Source: Psilocybe azurescens
Taxonomy: Eukaryota > Basidiomycota > Agaricomycetes > Agaricales > Agrocybaceae
Reading direction: 5' to 3'
NCBI GenBank assembly: GCA_023853785.1
Contig: JAJIRX010000951.1
Location: forward strand, 1-64,000
Length of the DNA stretch: 64,000 bases
Made by a program: the position numbers and the translations under genes. This document shows positions 32,481 through 44,214 of this stretch, in pieces. The notes beneath the pieces are model-generated. The model was not told the origin of the DNA, made no database searches, and saw only the letters and a list, made by a program, of their open reading frames with translations. How positions within the stretch are numbered: the first letter of the stretch is position 1; every line of letters starts with the position of its first letter.

Positions 32481-33460
32481 AATGATAGAGCCTATGTTGT
32501 ACTACATTACCTGTGCCAAATTTTATTACATCCCTGTGTCCAGTACAATGTTGTGGCCTATGTATACTCCTCAAAACTTATCTGTTTTTAATGATTATAG
32601 GTTTGTTTGAATCAGATTTCCGTGCCTGTTTTTGTGCTATGCAGTAGCCTGTGTCCCCAGTCCTAGTCCCGGTCCTGGTCTCAGTTCCAGTCCAAGGCTA
32701 AATACAGCAAAAAATTGGAAATTTACAACCCACATATATCACTCAAATTGTGTCCGTTTTGGCTGTTTCTAGGCTCGTTTTGATTGTAATTTTGTCCAGA
32801 TTTTTTCATGTGTTTTACACCTGGGACCAGTGGAGTAGGCCAATCCGGCCTACCTTAGCAGCTCGTGTCTGGCAAGGCTCGGGATGCTTGTTGAGTGGCC
32901 ACGCAGTATAGCGTTCGCGGGCAAAGTGTGTTGTTCTCTCACTACAAAAGTGCGCTAGCACACAAACCGTGCACAGCTGCTGATGCAATCTACAGTATCT
33001 AATCTAATCCGCCCTCGGGCAGCTTGGCCCAGATGGTCGGAACCCACTGTCACACCGGGACCAGGGCCAAATACACAAAATTGGAAATTTACAACCATTA
33101 TATCTCCCTCAAATCCTGTCCGATTTGCATGATTCTGGGCTTGTTTAAATTGCATTTAAAGTCCGGTTCTTTCCCGGTTGCTCACTCATAATTTATTATG
33201 GTGTGTGCACCAATGCTTGTCAATTCATTGCAAAATTAAGGCTTTACCAGTTTCCTGTAGACACCCCCGGAGCCACAGAATGTATGCTGGACAGCCTGCA
33301 AAAATGCCTGGGTATGAGCCATTGGGCAGATTTACTGTACCATATCATATGGTACATTGTAGGCTGCCCAAAATGGAAGGGAAACATTCACTGGTTCAGA
33401 GGGACCACTGAACCCATATGAAATGCTGCACTGTAACTGTACTTTCTATCATATCATATG

Positions 33461-33667
33461 TTACAATGGTACATATCTAGCTGAAAAGGTGAGTAAATAT
33501 TTCTCTTTTTTTGGAGGTGGTTTTGCTGTTGCTTGCTGACTATCCTTGCAGGCCTTAGAGTTGTGGTGTAATTCAAGATTCTTTCTCCTGCCTGTGCCGA
33601 CTTTGATATCTGCATCGCAATCTGGGCATTGCAGACGACTGGTGGTGACAGTAAACTCCTTGTTCAT
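33461..33667 (-). CDS. Partial gene: C2HC zinc-finger-like N-terminal exon
   Basis: Start ATG at 33667, MNKEFTVTTSRLQCPDCDAD, then GTGRRKNLELHHNSKACKDS. The spacing C-x2-C...H-x5-C resembles an N-terminal zinc finger seen in several agaricomycete proteins (from memory). A basic KPPPKKEKYLLTF stretch follows. The frame runs into the end of the giant foldback at 33468, so the element seems to sit within or just after this exon. No continuation of the protein was found beyond the element at 28660. Confidence 0.45.
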   Translation of the reverse strand: MNKEFTVTTSRLQCPDCDADIKVGTGRRKNLELHHNSKACKDSQQATAKPPPKKEKYLLTFSARYVPL

Positions 33668-34103
33668 TGAACTCTTGGATGACCGATTTGATTAAATTTC
33701 TTTTGAGATTTATGTAGCTTTTCTGTACTTTTTCTTAGCCATTCTGCTATTTGTTATCCAAACCAAGGTCTTAGAGAAAAAAATTGGGAGGGGAAGCTGG
33801 AAGAGGACCAACACTTTTTGCATAGACAAGAACGACAATATTCTATAGTAATTATGACGGGTCCGCCCTCAGAACCATCGGAATTGCCTTCAAAGCTGAA
33901 CACGAAGCTTTCAAAGCTCATCCGCAACGTTCTGCAGCAAAAATAGCCAAGTCGCAACTTTTTTCGGCACCCGACCGGACCCCACCCCCTTCAACCCTAT
34001 GTTCGAGATCCACGTTCCGCCACCCCCTTGATGTCTGCTCGGCATGTTAATTTAAGCGCCTCCGGCTAACCAAGAACACAAGAACGCAGGTCCCGGTCCT
34101 ATG

Positions 34104-34379
34104 CTATGACCGTTTGTCTGGCTGATGTGCACTATCTCCCTGCTGTATCGGAAGCCTACCTCATGTTTCGCCCAAGTGGAGCAACCTAGCTTCTGGCGTC
34201 AATCCATATTCTGTGCATTCATTACTCGAGGTTATGATCACCATGGTCATCCAGAAGTATGTTAAAATCATGCTTCTTGCAAAGATGGTATAACTATATT
34301 CCATGAGGTTGAAACATTTGAATGTCATCATGATTGGTTATCGTACTCCAATGCGGGAGCTCACAAAGCTTTGCACAGG
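34104..34379. repeat. Dispersed repeat, copy 2 (CpG-rich)
   Basis: Matches 15021-15300 in direct orientation. It keeps CG in words such as TATCGGAAGCC, TTTCGCCCAAG and TGGCGTCAATCC that are TG or CA in copy 1. It is followed at 34495-34560 by three copies of CTCAAGATCAGCACCAACCA. Confidence 0.75.
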
Positions 34380-34489
34380 CTATTATCTTCAGCAGCGTGT
34401 AAGTTTAGTAGGCTCTATTCTAGACGAGCGCTCCCCAGAATGATCGAACATTACCCAATGAATGTACTATCTACAGGAAACAGATGTAT

Positions 34490-34565
34490 CTCAAGATCAG
34501 CACCAACCACCGTATCTCAAGATCAGCACCAACCACCGTATCTCAAGATCAGCACCAACCACCCA
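34490..34565. repeat. Short tandem repeat, about 30-bp unit, three copies
   Basis: TATCTCAAGATCAGCACCAA followed by CCACCG is repeated in direct succession three times. Confidence 0.8.
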
Positions 34566-35206
34566 GCCTCAAGAAGCTTACAACCGCTAACCAAATGTCC
34601 CAGTAATAACAACTCAAATCATTCAATGATAACCTACTGAAACATGACCTCTTTGACTCGGAGCAATAAAACAAGGTGCTCACCGTCTAACATATGCAGT
34701 AGCAGTATGTGCGGATAGAATGTGTCATATCCTCAGAACCTGTGGTGACAAATGGCGACGAAGTAAAAATTGAGCGAAGTGATCCCATAGTATCCATGAT
34801 TCGAATAACGCCATCATCTATTTTAGATCAAGTGTCAGCTCAACCCCTGACACAGCAGTAACAAATCAATATATTTTCACTAGGGATCCACCAATACTCG
34901 AAATAGATTTCAGAGGTCACTCAACCGGTAGTCGCACTCAAATCTGGCTATGTAGTCTCGAATCCAGATGTTGTGGAATGTCCGAGAAACGCCGTATGTC
35001 GACCAATCGTAGAAATCTGATGGTCAGGAAGCCATCATTTTCAATTATCGGTCCGATTACAGGCAAGGACCCCAAAAAGACATCTTCTCGACTGCAACAG
35101 ATATCCCAAATCTATATGGTTCTTGTTATCTGAATTTAGAAATCATTTCAATACAAAAGGCCAACTTTGGTGAGTCTTTTCCTGGTGTAATCAACGACTT
35201 TGCATC

Positions 35207-37253
35207 ATGAGCAGCCCTCTCGATCCAACATTTGGCTTCTGGCTCATAGCTCTCTGGATTCAGACCCTGTACGTCCAAAGAAGAATAGAAATTACCTGCA
35301 ATTTCTCACGCGTACTACTCAGTCTTCAAGGATGCGGTATGCTACAGGTCTGGCTATACTTTCAATGGTGCAAAAAAGACCACTGGGGAATAAAAACTAT
35401 GGAAAGTTGTTTACTATTTCAAATGACCCGATCTAACCAAAGAGTTCTCGGAACGAACAGGTTATCGCACTACTGTAGGTGGTTCACACTCCGAATGAAT
35501 GGATGTAAACAGTGCTTATACGTGCTTTAGTGTCATAGAAACCTTTCAAATTGTGTTGTTTTTCCAGGTCACCTACTCCTACCTTATCGACGGGTTTGGG
35601 GATGTTAACGGTCTTCAGCTGCTTTCTTGGTAAGCCAATTTCTTATATTTTTGTCTCTCAGGACCTAACCTTTTCATCTTATTTTCTAGGCAGGACTCGG
35701 TAGGCTCCTCATCGCCCCAAAGCCTCCATTCCGCTACTGATATTGATGCCGCACCTAGTACCAGCTGCTTGGCACGGTACAACTCTTTTCCTGTCCGCAC
35801 TAAGAATTAAACTAAAGATTTGTGGTTTCAGTTCCTCTCTGCATTTATTGTTCAAATGTAGGTTGCATATTTTCTTTAGACTTTATCTCCGATGAACCGA
35901 CGGATCTAGGTATTTCGGATACTGTATCTACGTCTGTAAGATATCATTCTTACATCCCCTGGTCCTCCTCAAGCATCTAACCATTTGTGCTGTCTAGTGG
36001 ATGGGAGGAGTAAGATCATCCCTGCAATTATTGTAGGTTCCAAGTCATTACTTGGTGGATCAAACTCTAATAAAGTTCCAGGTCGCGCTGGCATTAGCAC
36101 AGATTGGTTTGTCACAGCGTCGCTGGATCTGAGAGTCGGAATTAATGACATTTGTGAATGATTACTTTAGGTTGTGGATCAGGTAAGTAGCTACTTTATG
36201 CATCGCAGTCTCGCCAGTGCCAAAATATCTGTTTGGCTTCTTGCTTCTAAGCCCAGGTTGTCGTCACGTTTGTAAATCTTTCAATATATAGCTTCCGGAG
36301 AATCTTACCAGTTGATCCCAATTCACTCAGCCTTCGCCTTGACAGATTTGCGCAATTGGATGACAAGAAAATAAAGGTGATCACATCTTGTTCAAGAAGT
36401 AGCATGAATTGATGATTTTCGTTTAGCTCGTGTCGTCCTTGCAACCTGCTTTCACTCTGATCTGCGATATTTTAATTACTGCGTCGCTGGTGAGTAGTCT
36501 GGCTAAGCGAAAGGGCAGCGTCAAGCTGTAGGTTAATTTCGCAGCCCGTGACAAAGGTCTTTACTGACTTCTCCCCGTTAAAAGGACTAATAGCATTCTG
36601 ACTACCCTTATGATCAATGCCGTTAACCGTGGGGTACTTACGGCAGTGTGTGCTTTATTAGTTTTAGTTCTTGTGAGTCCCGCCTATTATTTGTAATTTC
36701 AAGTTCTTGATCAGGACCCACCTTGTCAATCTAGTTCCTTGCGCTCCCGGGGACATTCTACTTCTTTATCGGCGTTGAGCTTAGTGGAAAATGTTGGTAG
36801 TTTTATGTCCCTCAGCATTCCAGAAGTTGAAATAATTGACATCTACAGTATATATGAACAGCGCATTGGCAACGTATGGTTCCCTTTGAACGCGTGTCTT
36901 CACTCAATTCACATTTAAATAGGCTCAATTCACGCCAACACATCGTAAATAAGGCCCACATAGTAGAAAGCACGATAAACTGGAATTCCATTCCTATGGA
37001 TGGAGTCACCTCAAATGGAATTGGTACCGTAAATGCAGTTGCTGGGGAAGGCCATGTTTGCATCCTTGTTAACAAGCAAACCACTAACGACAGCGAATTG
37101 GTAATTATTTCCTTTTACTATGCTTTTTCCATTCTTATCATCACCTTCAGCCCGATTACAAGACTCCGGCATTTGCCAGTAGAGTGGTCTAGAATTCATA
37201 ACGAAAATCCGCTCTTGCGGTCATTTATCATACTTGTAGGCCTTTTGGGATGA
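35207..37253 (+). pseudogene. DUF6534-type membrane protein, copy D (nonsense codon)
   Basis: The only copy on the plus strand. ATG at 35207 (MSSPLDPTFGFWLIALWIQT), intron GTACGTCC...CTCAG, QGCGMLQVWLYFQWCKKDHW, then VIETFQIVLFFQVTYSYLID, which is in frame here unlike copies B and C. The segment AFIVQM is followed by TAG where copies B and C have TGG, near 35860. The C-terminal block 36876-37253 contains LNRLNSRQHIVNKAH and HVCILVNKQTTNDSEL. It is a seven-helix membrane protein of unknown role. The TAG creates a GTAGGT sequence that could serve as a splice donor, so inactivation is likely but not certain. Confidence 0.7.
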
Positions 37254-37909
37254 ATATTGTCACCATAGCGATAGTATTGACTTTGTGCTCAAAATTTGAC
37301 CTTGCAGCTTAACAATGTGGTATATGAAGTACTCAGCTGCAGCTTGCTCAATAATACAAACACTCACTCGACGCCATGACAAACTGACTGCGATAATGTA
37401 GAATAGCCGATGTCGTGGATGTTATGGTCGTGTACGCTGTTGTCGTATCTATGTTCAGACGGGCCATTTTACGTATTTATCAGACTTCCTGTCTCGTTAA
37501 TGCTTTTCTGCTTTGCGGTCGTCTTGATGCCAGAGTGAGCGGCCGCTTTCATGTAATAATCCTACAGTCGCTGTGGAGTATGCCCGTGCGTTTCGCAGGC
37601 GAACCGGCAGATATTATCACCCAGGAAGTTTGGAGCGTTCATCCAAGAGTATCGACTTGAGACTAGAGATCAAAAGATCAATCACAACATGCGTCTGCCC
37701 CAGCTGTCGAGCTCAACTCAAAACGATCATTCCATTTTAGGCATCTTGGTCAGGTGACCTTCGTCCAAAGTCGAGAGGCTAGACTTGTCCGATTATTGAA
37801 CGAAGTACTTAGTACTCATTACTCCAGCTGTATACCAAGCTGCTTATGCTCACACCCTTGGGCCGCATTGCATTCACTCCTCATTTTTGTTATCACTACG
37901 CATTCGCTA
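37254..37909. other. Intergenic between DUF6534 copies D and C
   Basis: No gene supported. The open frame 37415-37660 has no recognisable domain. Confidence 0.4.
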
Positions 37910-39979
37910 CTATGATGGTGATACATAGAATCGTTCTAATGTTACGAGTGAAAAGAAGACAATGAACATGTCGTCGTAGCCAGCACAGATATTCTCTGCA
38001 ACAATGAATTTTCTAAAGCATGCCATCCATGAAGTTTGAGGTCTTGTAATCGTTCTGTAGGTAGCGATTAGAATGGAAAAGGTATGCATATAGATACGCA
38101 CAAATTCACTGTCATTGCCGGATTGCTTGGTAACAATAACGCGAACACGGCTTTCTTCGCCCACTGCTGTTGAGCCTCCAGTGTTCGAAATCCCACCCAT
38201 GGGAATAGAGTTCCAGTCCGTGTGGTCGCTTGTATAAGCGGCCTTCCTTGCTATGTGTTGGCGTGAATTGAGTCTATTGAAACACATTTGTGTTCATTAG
38301 TTTATCAAAACGGACGAGATCACAGACAGCCATACGTTGCCAATGCACTGTTCATGTATACTGGAGACGTGCGGTGATTCAATTCGTGTATAATGGTATG
38401 AGATGTAAAATGACCAACATTTTCCACTCATCTGGAGGCCTATGAAGAAGTAAAATGTCCCCGGGCGGGCAAGGAACTACATTGTGAAATAGGCGATCAG
38501 AGAATTACTGCAAATAACAGGCGGGACGCACAAGAATTAAATTTAACAGCGCACACACCGCGGTCAGTACACCGCGGTTTACGGCATTGATCATGAGGGT
38601 GGAAAGCATAGTGTTCGTACTTCATCGAAACATGTAAGTACAGAGCCTTGTCAGATTAGAAGCTGAAATCAATATACTTCTTGACAGCACCCTTGTGCTT
38701 AGCCAGACTAGTCACGAGCGATATTGTTATCACAGTGTCGCAGAGAAAGGCAGAGGCAGCTTCCAAAGTTGTTATGGCCTATAAGAAAAGTTATCAATGT
38801 GTGTTGACTCTGAAGTAAGGTATATTGACCTTGGTGCTACTCAGTTGCGCAAACGAAGTAAGGCGGAGGCTGCGGCAGAATTCAAATATCTATTAGCAAG
38901 CTTCTATGGTAACACCGTGAAGGCCTACATACGTGAGGATAGTTTGGGCTAGAGGCAAGCAGTCAATCAATACTCTTGGCATCAGAAAGACGCAATACGC
39001 AAAGTAATACACACCGAGTCCAGAACCTACCATTCAGAATATGTCAGATAAATGCGACTCATAGACCGCAAGAACATAGTTACGAACCAATTTGCGTTAA
39101 AGCCAGCACGGCCTTCAATACTGTTAAAATATGATCCTGTGGGTAGTGATCTGTAGCTTACGATAATTCCAGCGATGATCTTATTCTTCTTATCCACTAG
39201 ATCACACGAACGTCAGAGTTCGGACGACGATGGAGGAACAACAGCTTACAAATGTAAATACAGTACCCAAAATATCTGGATCAGTCGGTTTAATAGAGAC
39301 ACAAACGACTCAAGGAAGAACCCACAACCCACATTTGCACAGTAAAAGCAGAGAGATACTGCATCCCCCAAACCATAAGTCTCGACCTGGCAAAAGACGA
39401 AGAAACCTACCGTGGCAAACAGCTGGGCCTAAGTAGGACATCAGTATCAGTGGCCTAATACAGGCACATGGGGGATGGGGAACCTACCGAGTCCTGCCTA
39501 TCGGATGCGACGCAATGATTATGCTTGTATAAATGGCATGAGAGAAATAAGCTTGCCAGTGGATTACAAGGAGGCCAGGAGCATTCCCAAAACCATCGAT
39601 GAGGTAGAAGTAGGTGATTTGAAAAAGACTATGATTTGAAAAGTTTCTATGGCCCTGAAATCCGTATCAGCAGTGTGTACGACCATCGATCCCAGGCATA
39701 TACCTACAGCAATGCGAGAACCTGTATTTTCATGAACCGTCCCATCAGATTAGGTTATTTGAAAACAATGGGTAACTTTCCATAGATCTGATTCCCCAGT
39801 GATCACTTTTGTACCAATGGAAATACAGCCAGACCTGTAGCATACCGCACCCTTGAAGGCTAAGTAATAGGTATGATAAATGGTAACGAGCAGCTTGGTA
39901 GAATCTTTCGGACGTACAGGGTCTGAATCCAGAGCGCTATGAGCCAAAAGCCATACGTTGGATCGAGAGGGCTGCTCAT
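37910..39979 (-). pseudogene. DUF6534-type membrane protein, copy C (frameshifted)
   Basis: ATG at 39979 (MSSPLDPTYGFWLIAL). After the first intron the frame gives GCGMLQVWLYFHWYKSDHWG intact. Later AIETFQIIVFF is followed by a missing base (GTCTTTTTCAAATCACC) before ITYFYLIDGFGNAPGLL, shifting the frame. The Trp codon after VQM is kept (39330 region). The C-terminal exon 38287-37910 has LNSRQHIARKAAYTSDHTDW, WNSIPMGGISNTGGS and VIVTKQSGNDSEF. Introns occupy the same places as in the other copies. Confidence 0.7.
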
Positions 39980-42082
39980 GATGGAAATCCGGTGAATGCA
40001 CGAAACACGAGATTCACTGAAGCTGGACTTTTGTATCAAAAGATAGATAAATAACCTCTAAAATTAGACGACATCAAGAGACTACCGGATGAATGATCAT
40101 CACTTTCAAGTGTTCGGTTTCTAGCTCTTACCATGCGGGTTGTTAATTCAGGTGATAGATCTCAAGTACATTGATCGTGAATGTACATAACGTTGCAGCT
40201 TGCTATTCTCAAAGACGCCCGCGAAACCCTTCTGGTTCCCCACATTGCCGACTTACCACACGCATTGGTACCATCGTCGGAAAGATCATGTACCCTTTCT
40301 CTAAGCTATTTCAGGAAGATTCAAACACCTGCTCACAAACTATGTCCCTTTCTGCAAAAGTCTAACTCTGTGAGAGATGAGAATCCGATGCATTCGCGTT
40401 CGGAAACCAGTGGAACCGAAATTGAACCAATTTTGACATCCTTGTCAATTATAGCATCCTACTCAAAGGGGCTCCTGTGACATCGGCTTTCAACACTTCA
40501 TTTTTAATTCAACCACAAGGCTCAACCTTCTCACATTGTGTTGAATGGATCCCACCACTCAGCAATACGAGCATGCATGATATCATATAGTATTTGCGTG
40601 CTCACTCTGTTATCGAAAGTGAGCCCTGGGCTCATATCTCCCACCCACCAGACAATAGACCCCAATAATTGCTATCTCTTCCCGCGCTTGAACTCGTCAC
40701 GTTCAAGGCTAATAAAAACATTGGAATTAGTACTAATCTGGGCCTCAATTTCCATCACATCAGGTGCACCTGTCTCTCGTCGATGTTTTCTGACATTAGG
40801 GTCAGAATCTATCCACTTCACTGACATTTCTCGTACAAACGGCCACATAATATTTCTCTCATCATATAAGTCTTCTGATTGTCTACGTTGGACACAGCCT
40901 TTTTAGTTATAGTAAGATTCTGAGTCCACAGATTGAGTCTCGTAGAGAGGCAGCATCGCTCGCCTGAGAGAAAAGCTTGATTCTGATATAATTTGTACTT
41001 CAGTGATGAGCACAGCCTCGAAGAGTGGGCCTGATCGGAAGATATGTCGCTTCACATGGGCCACAGTGAGGATACTTCTGGACAAAAAAAAGAAGCGGAA
41101 GATGATGGCGATATATTTCAGACTGAGACACGATTGTGGTGCAAGGCGGAAATCAGCACACGAATTTGGGCGCGGGAGTCAATGGTCCCGGTGAGAAGGG
41201 GCGCTTAATTATAAAATGAAAATGATGAATGACTGACGTGGGATGCCATAGGATAAGTAAGATTATTTGGATTAGTTTACGGTGGCCGTGGATCTGGAGA
41301 TTACCCTGAATAACGCAAGTAACATCAGTCCGTAAGGTCGGTAGGAAACTAGTCTTGCAACTACCTACGGCTGAGTAACCAAACCGTTATGGGAATATCG
41401 ATACCAAAAATTTCGGCATCACCGCAGCTATGCAAGTACATTCATCCAGGCCCTTGATCTACGAAAACGATGTTGATCCCATTGAAATCCGTTTTACATC
41501 AATTGTCTTCGAATTTTCAGTAGTATCTTGTGTTCTTGGGAAAAATAGTTCAATTACACAGCTAAACAAATTTGATTGGATGGCATGAATATAATTCTCA
41601 GGAGCGCGCAATTAATTTCGTATGCATATACAATCAAAGATCCGGTGCAATGCACTGGAGACCCCTGAAAAGAGGTTGTGGATATTGGGTGGATATGAAG
41701 CTTGAGCTTGAGTACTTTATTGCTCAACTCCGACTTTATTCTCCGCCGGAAGCTCCGGAAACATCCGGATCACGGATAGGAGTAAGAGGCTCTTGCGAGA
41801 ATCTTCCACGACCTCCTCAACTGTTCGGACACCGCGGTCTTTGGAGCATTATTAGAGCTTTTGAGAAGTAGAGCAAAATAAAATTCACTCAAACGACGAG
41901 CTCACGCAAGTATCATTATAAGCAAGCTCTCAATTAGGGCGAGCTCTTCAGAATGTCCATACCATTATGTCCATACTATTGTTCAACTCGGGTATATGTA
42001 ATTTTAAACAACGACGAACTACTCTTCCTAGACGATGTGATATCAAGTTCAGCGAAACATAGAGCTTTCAAATTGTAACAAC
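39980..42082. other. Intergenic, about 2.1 kb
   Basis: The first part is the duplicated upstream flank of copy C; 41110-41230 resembles 23430-23550. Small frames (40181-40480, 40538-40906, 41572-41871) show no domain. Confidence 0.4.
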
Positions 42083-44214
42083 TCAGCTCGAGACACCCAG
42101 CCCTTCTTCGTCTGAAGCATTACTACCTACCTTCTGCTCCGCAGATTCTTCTTCCGTGATCCTCAGAGGCGCCATATCTTTTTTGAGCGGAGGAATTGTG
42201 TCTTTCATAAACACTAGCAACGCGAGTGTCAGGGCGCAGAGAGCTGCAAATAAGAACCAGAATCCGTCCGCGCGCCCCACAAAACTTAACGGCCCGCCAT
42301 GGGTCTTCTGGATGCTCGTTTGTATCGATGTCACAATCGCAATACCCGCTGCACACCCTACTTGAAGGGAAGAGTTGAAGATGGCTGCGACCACGCCCGC
42401 GGCCTCAGGTGGAGTTGTGGCAAATATTGCGACACTTTTGGGAAGTTGAGAAGGGAGAGGTAGATGGAACAGCAACGAAAAGTGGAACTTACTTGGATGT
42501 CACGAAGGTAATCAGCACCCCCAGTGAGCCAATGAGGGTGCCGGGGAAAGCGAAACGCCAATAACGTTGCCTCGTATCAGCAAATGGTAGCAGTACACTT
42601 CCTACTATAGCGATGCACTCTCCCGCGAACATGACCCATTTGAGGCGGAATTTTTGCTGTATGATCGTCGTAAGCACAGTTCCAGGGATGCCGACCAAGC
42701 TAAGCGCCAGGCTAGGTGTATCAAAATTGACCTGTGTTAACAACGAGGTGGCACTGAGGTATTCTTTAGGCTTACAAGTGAACAGCACTGATTATGGGTG
42801 TCCAACCGTAGACTTCCTGCCACACCCAACTGTAAAGGGATTGCACACAGCCCCACCTGCCAATAGATTACGGAGAACGATGAATGTTTATCAAAATTTT
42901 ATGAGTAACGAAACGTACCACATGTAAGGCAGTAAGGCAGTGGCAATAAGTATGCCGAAATTTTCATATCTCCACGTCTTAGGTGGTCTAGAGGGAAAAT
43001 CTGGGACGTTAGACACATGAATAATGCAAATTATTGGAATTGGAAATCGTACACAGCCGCCAGATGCTCGGGAAGATATGCCTCATACACAAAAAAAGAC
43101 AGCCATGGCCACAATGGAGATGACCAGGGGTGCAATTACCTTTGCTTGCCCCCATCCTGTGCTTGCGCCGGAAGTGACCGCGAAGATGAAAAGGATCAAG
43201 GAGGCTATTTGGCAACGTCATTACTAGAATATTAACCGCCCTGTATGTCATGCGTCGCGTACCTGTGACCAAACTGACGCCTACAACATCAAGTCTTTTG
43301 AACCGCTTCGCCTTGTCTATAGTAGACGACTTAGGGCGTGGTATTGCGGGACAAAGAAAAAATACTGCAATCGACTCCAGGATGCCAAGGATGGACATGA
43401 AGTAGAATACCCAAGGCCAGGAGGCAAATGAAGTTAGGATGGCGCCAATGACGAGCCCTAGCACTATTAGAGAACATAGATTGACGCTCATGTCAAGAAG
43501 AGCAGAAGGGTAAAACAAATAAATGGAAACTGACTGTTCCCTAAGGCTCCAGAAGTAGAAAATCCGCCGATAGCCTTCGATTGAGCCGTCGGTTCTGGGA
43601 ATAAGTGAACAATCATGTGCATAGCGGATGGTACAGTCAGCGCAGCTCCTAACGATAAGTGAGCTATGCATGAAGGTAAGGCCATGGTGATTCAATGTTA
43701 CACATACCAACTCCCATTAATGCACGAAGAACGAGAAGAGGAACCTCAGAGCGAACAAATCCGCCACCAAGAGAAAAGCATCCGAAGGATATGCCGCCGA
43801 CAATGAAAACCCATTCTAGAAAAAAGACGTTGATTAGAAATAAAGCAAGTCAATGCGGAGCGATTTCTATTTACTAGGATTGTATAGATCACTTAGACGG
43901 CCACTCTGAATTAGGCGTCAATTCAGCAAGGAATGATATGCGAGAAAAGGAGGAAGAACACGCACAACGAGCAAGAGCGCCGCAAAAGTGAGCTGATACC
44001 CGCTCTGCAACCACACGGAATCAGCGTTCGATATCCCCAGCTGCTGGCAGATTGGTGGAATTGCTGAAAACAGCGCCGAGTTGGAGAACGTGTCAAGAAA
44101 CTCTGCTATGCAGACCACTATTAGGAGCGCAACTTTGCGACCCGTGCTGAAGGATGCCAGAACACCATCTGCCTGGGCAAACTCTGCGAGGTTGAGTTTT
44201 TCGTCGTGCGTCAT
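42083..44214 (-). CDS. MFS transporter, DHA2-like exporter
   Basis: A multi-exon gene on the minus strand, start ATG 44214 (MTHDEKLNLAEFAQADGVLA), stop at 42083. Exon 1 (44214-43966) ends SGYQLTFAALLLV. Exon 2 (43905-43875) gives SGRLSDLYNP, and exon 3 starts KWVFIVGGISFGCFSLGGG. Later exons give AALTVPSAMHMIVHLFPE, GLVIGAILTSFASWPWVFYF (helix 5 region, antiporter-like motif), PRPKSSTIDKAKRFKRLDVV, LVGIPGTVLTTIIQQKFRLK and the last pair of helices with TTPPEAAGVVAAIFNSSLQV. The C-terminus is charged and cytosolic. Two of the first splice junctions were checked and hold frame. It would be a proton-driven exporter in the plasma or vacuole membrane. Neighbouring enzymes suggest it exports the cluster product. 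Confidence 0.82.

Larger units (their letters stand above)
28661..33468. mobile_element. Giant foldback element, about 4.8 kb
   Basis: The left arm 28661 to about 30700 and right arm about 31610-33468 are reverse complements, enclosing a unique spacer of about 900 bp. Termini are CACTGTAACATATG on the left and the mirror of CATTGTAACATATG on the right; TA flanks both sides. The outer 1.3 kb of each arm are almost identical; for example 28973-29173 and the mirror at 32955-33155 encode the same 66-residue frame. The inner parts differ strongly. Each arm includes tandem 103-bp units. No transposase is encoded. It resembles a CACTA-like non-autonomous foldback, but size and internal repeats are unusual. 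Confidence 0.85.

Noticed and set aside
28661..33468. Large palindrome as a pure assembly artefact
   Set aside because: Inner arm parts differ in sequence and repeat number, which an artificial mirror copy would not produce. Long reads are still needed to be certain.
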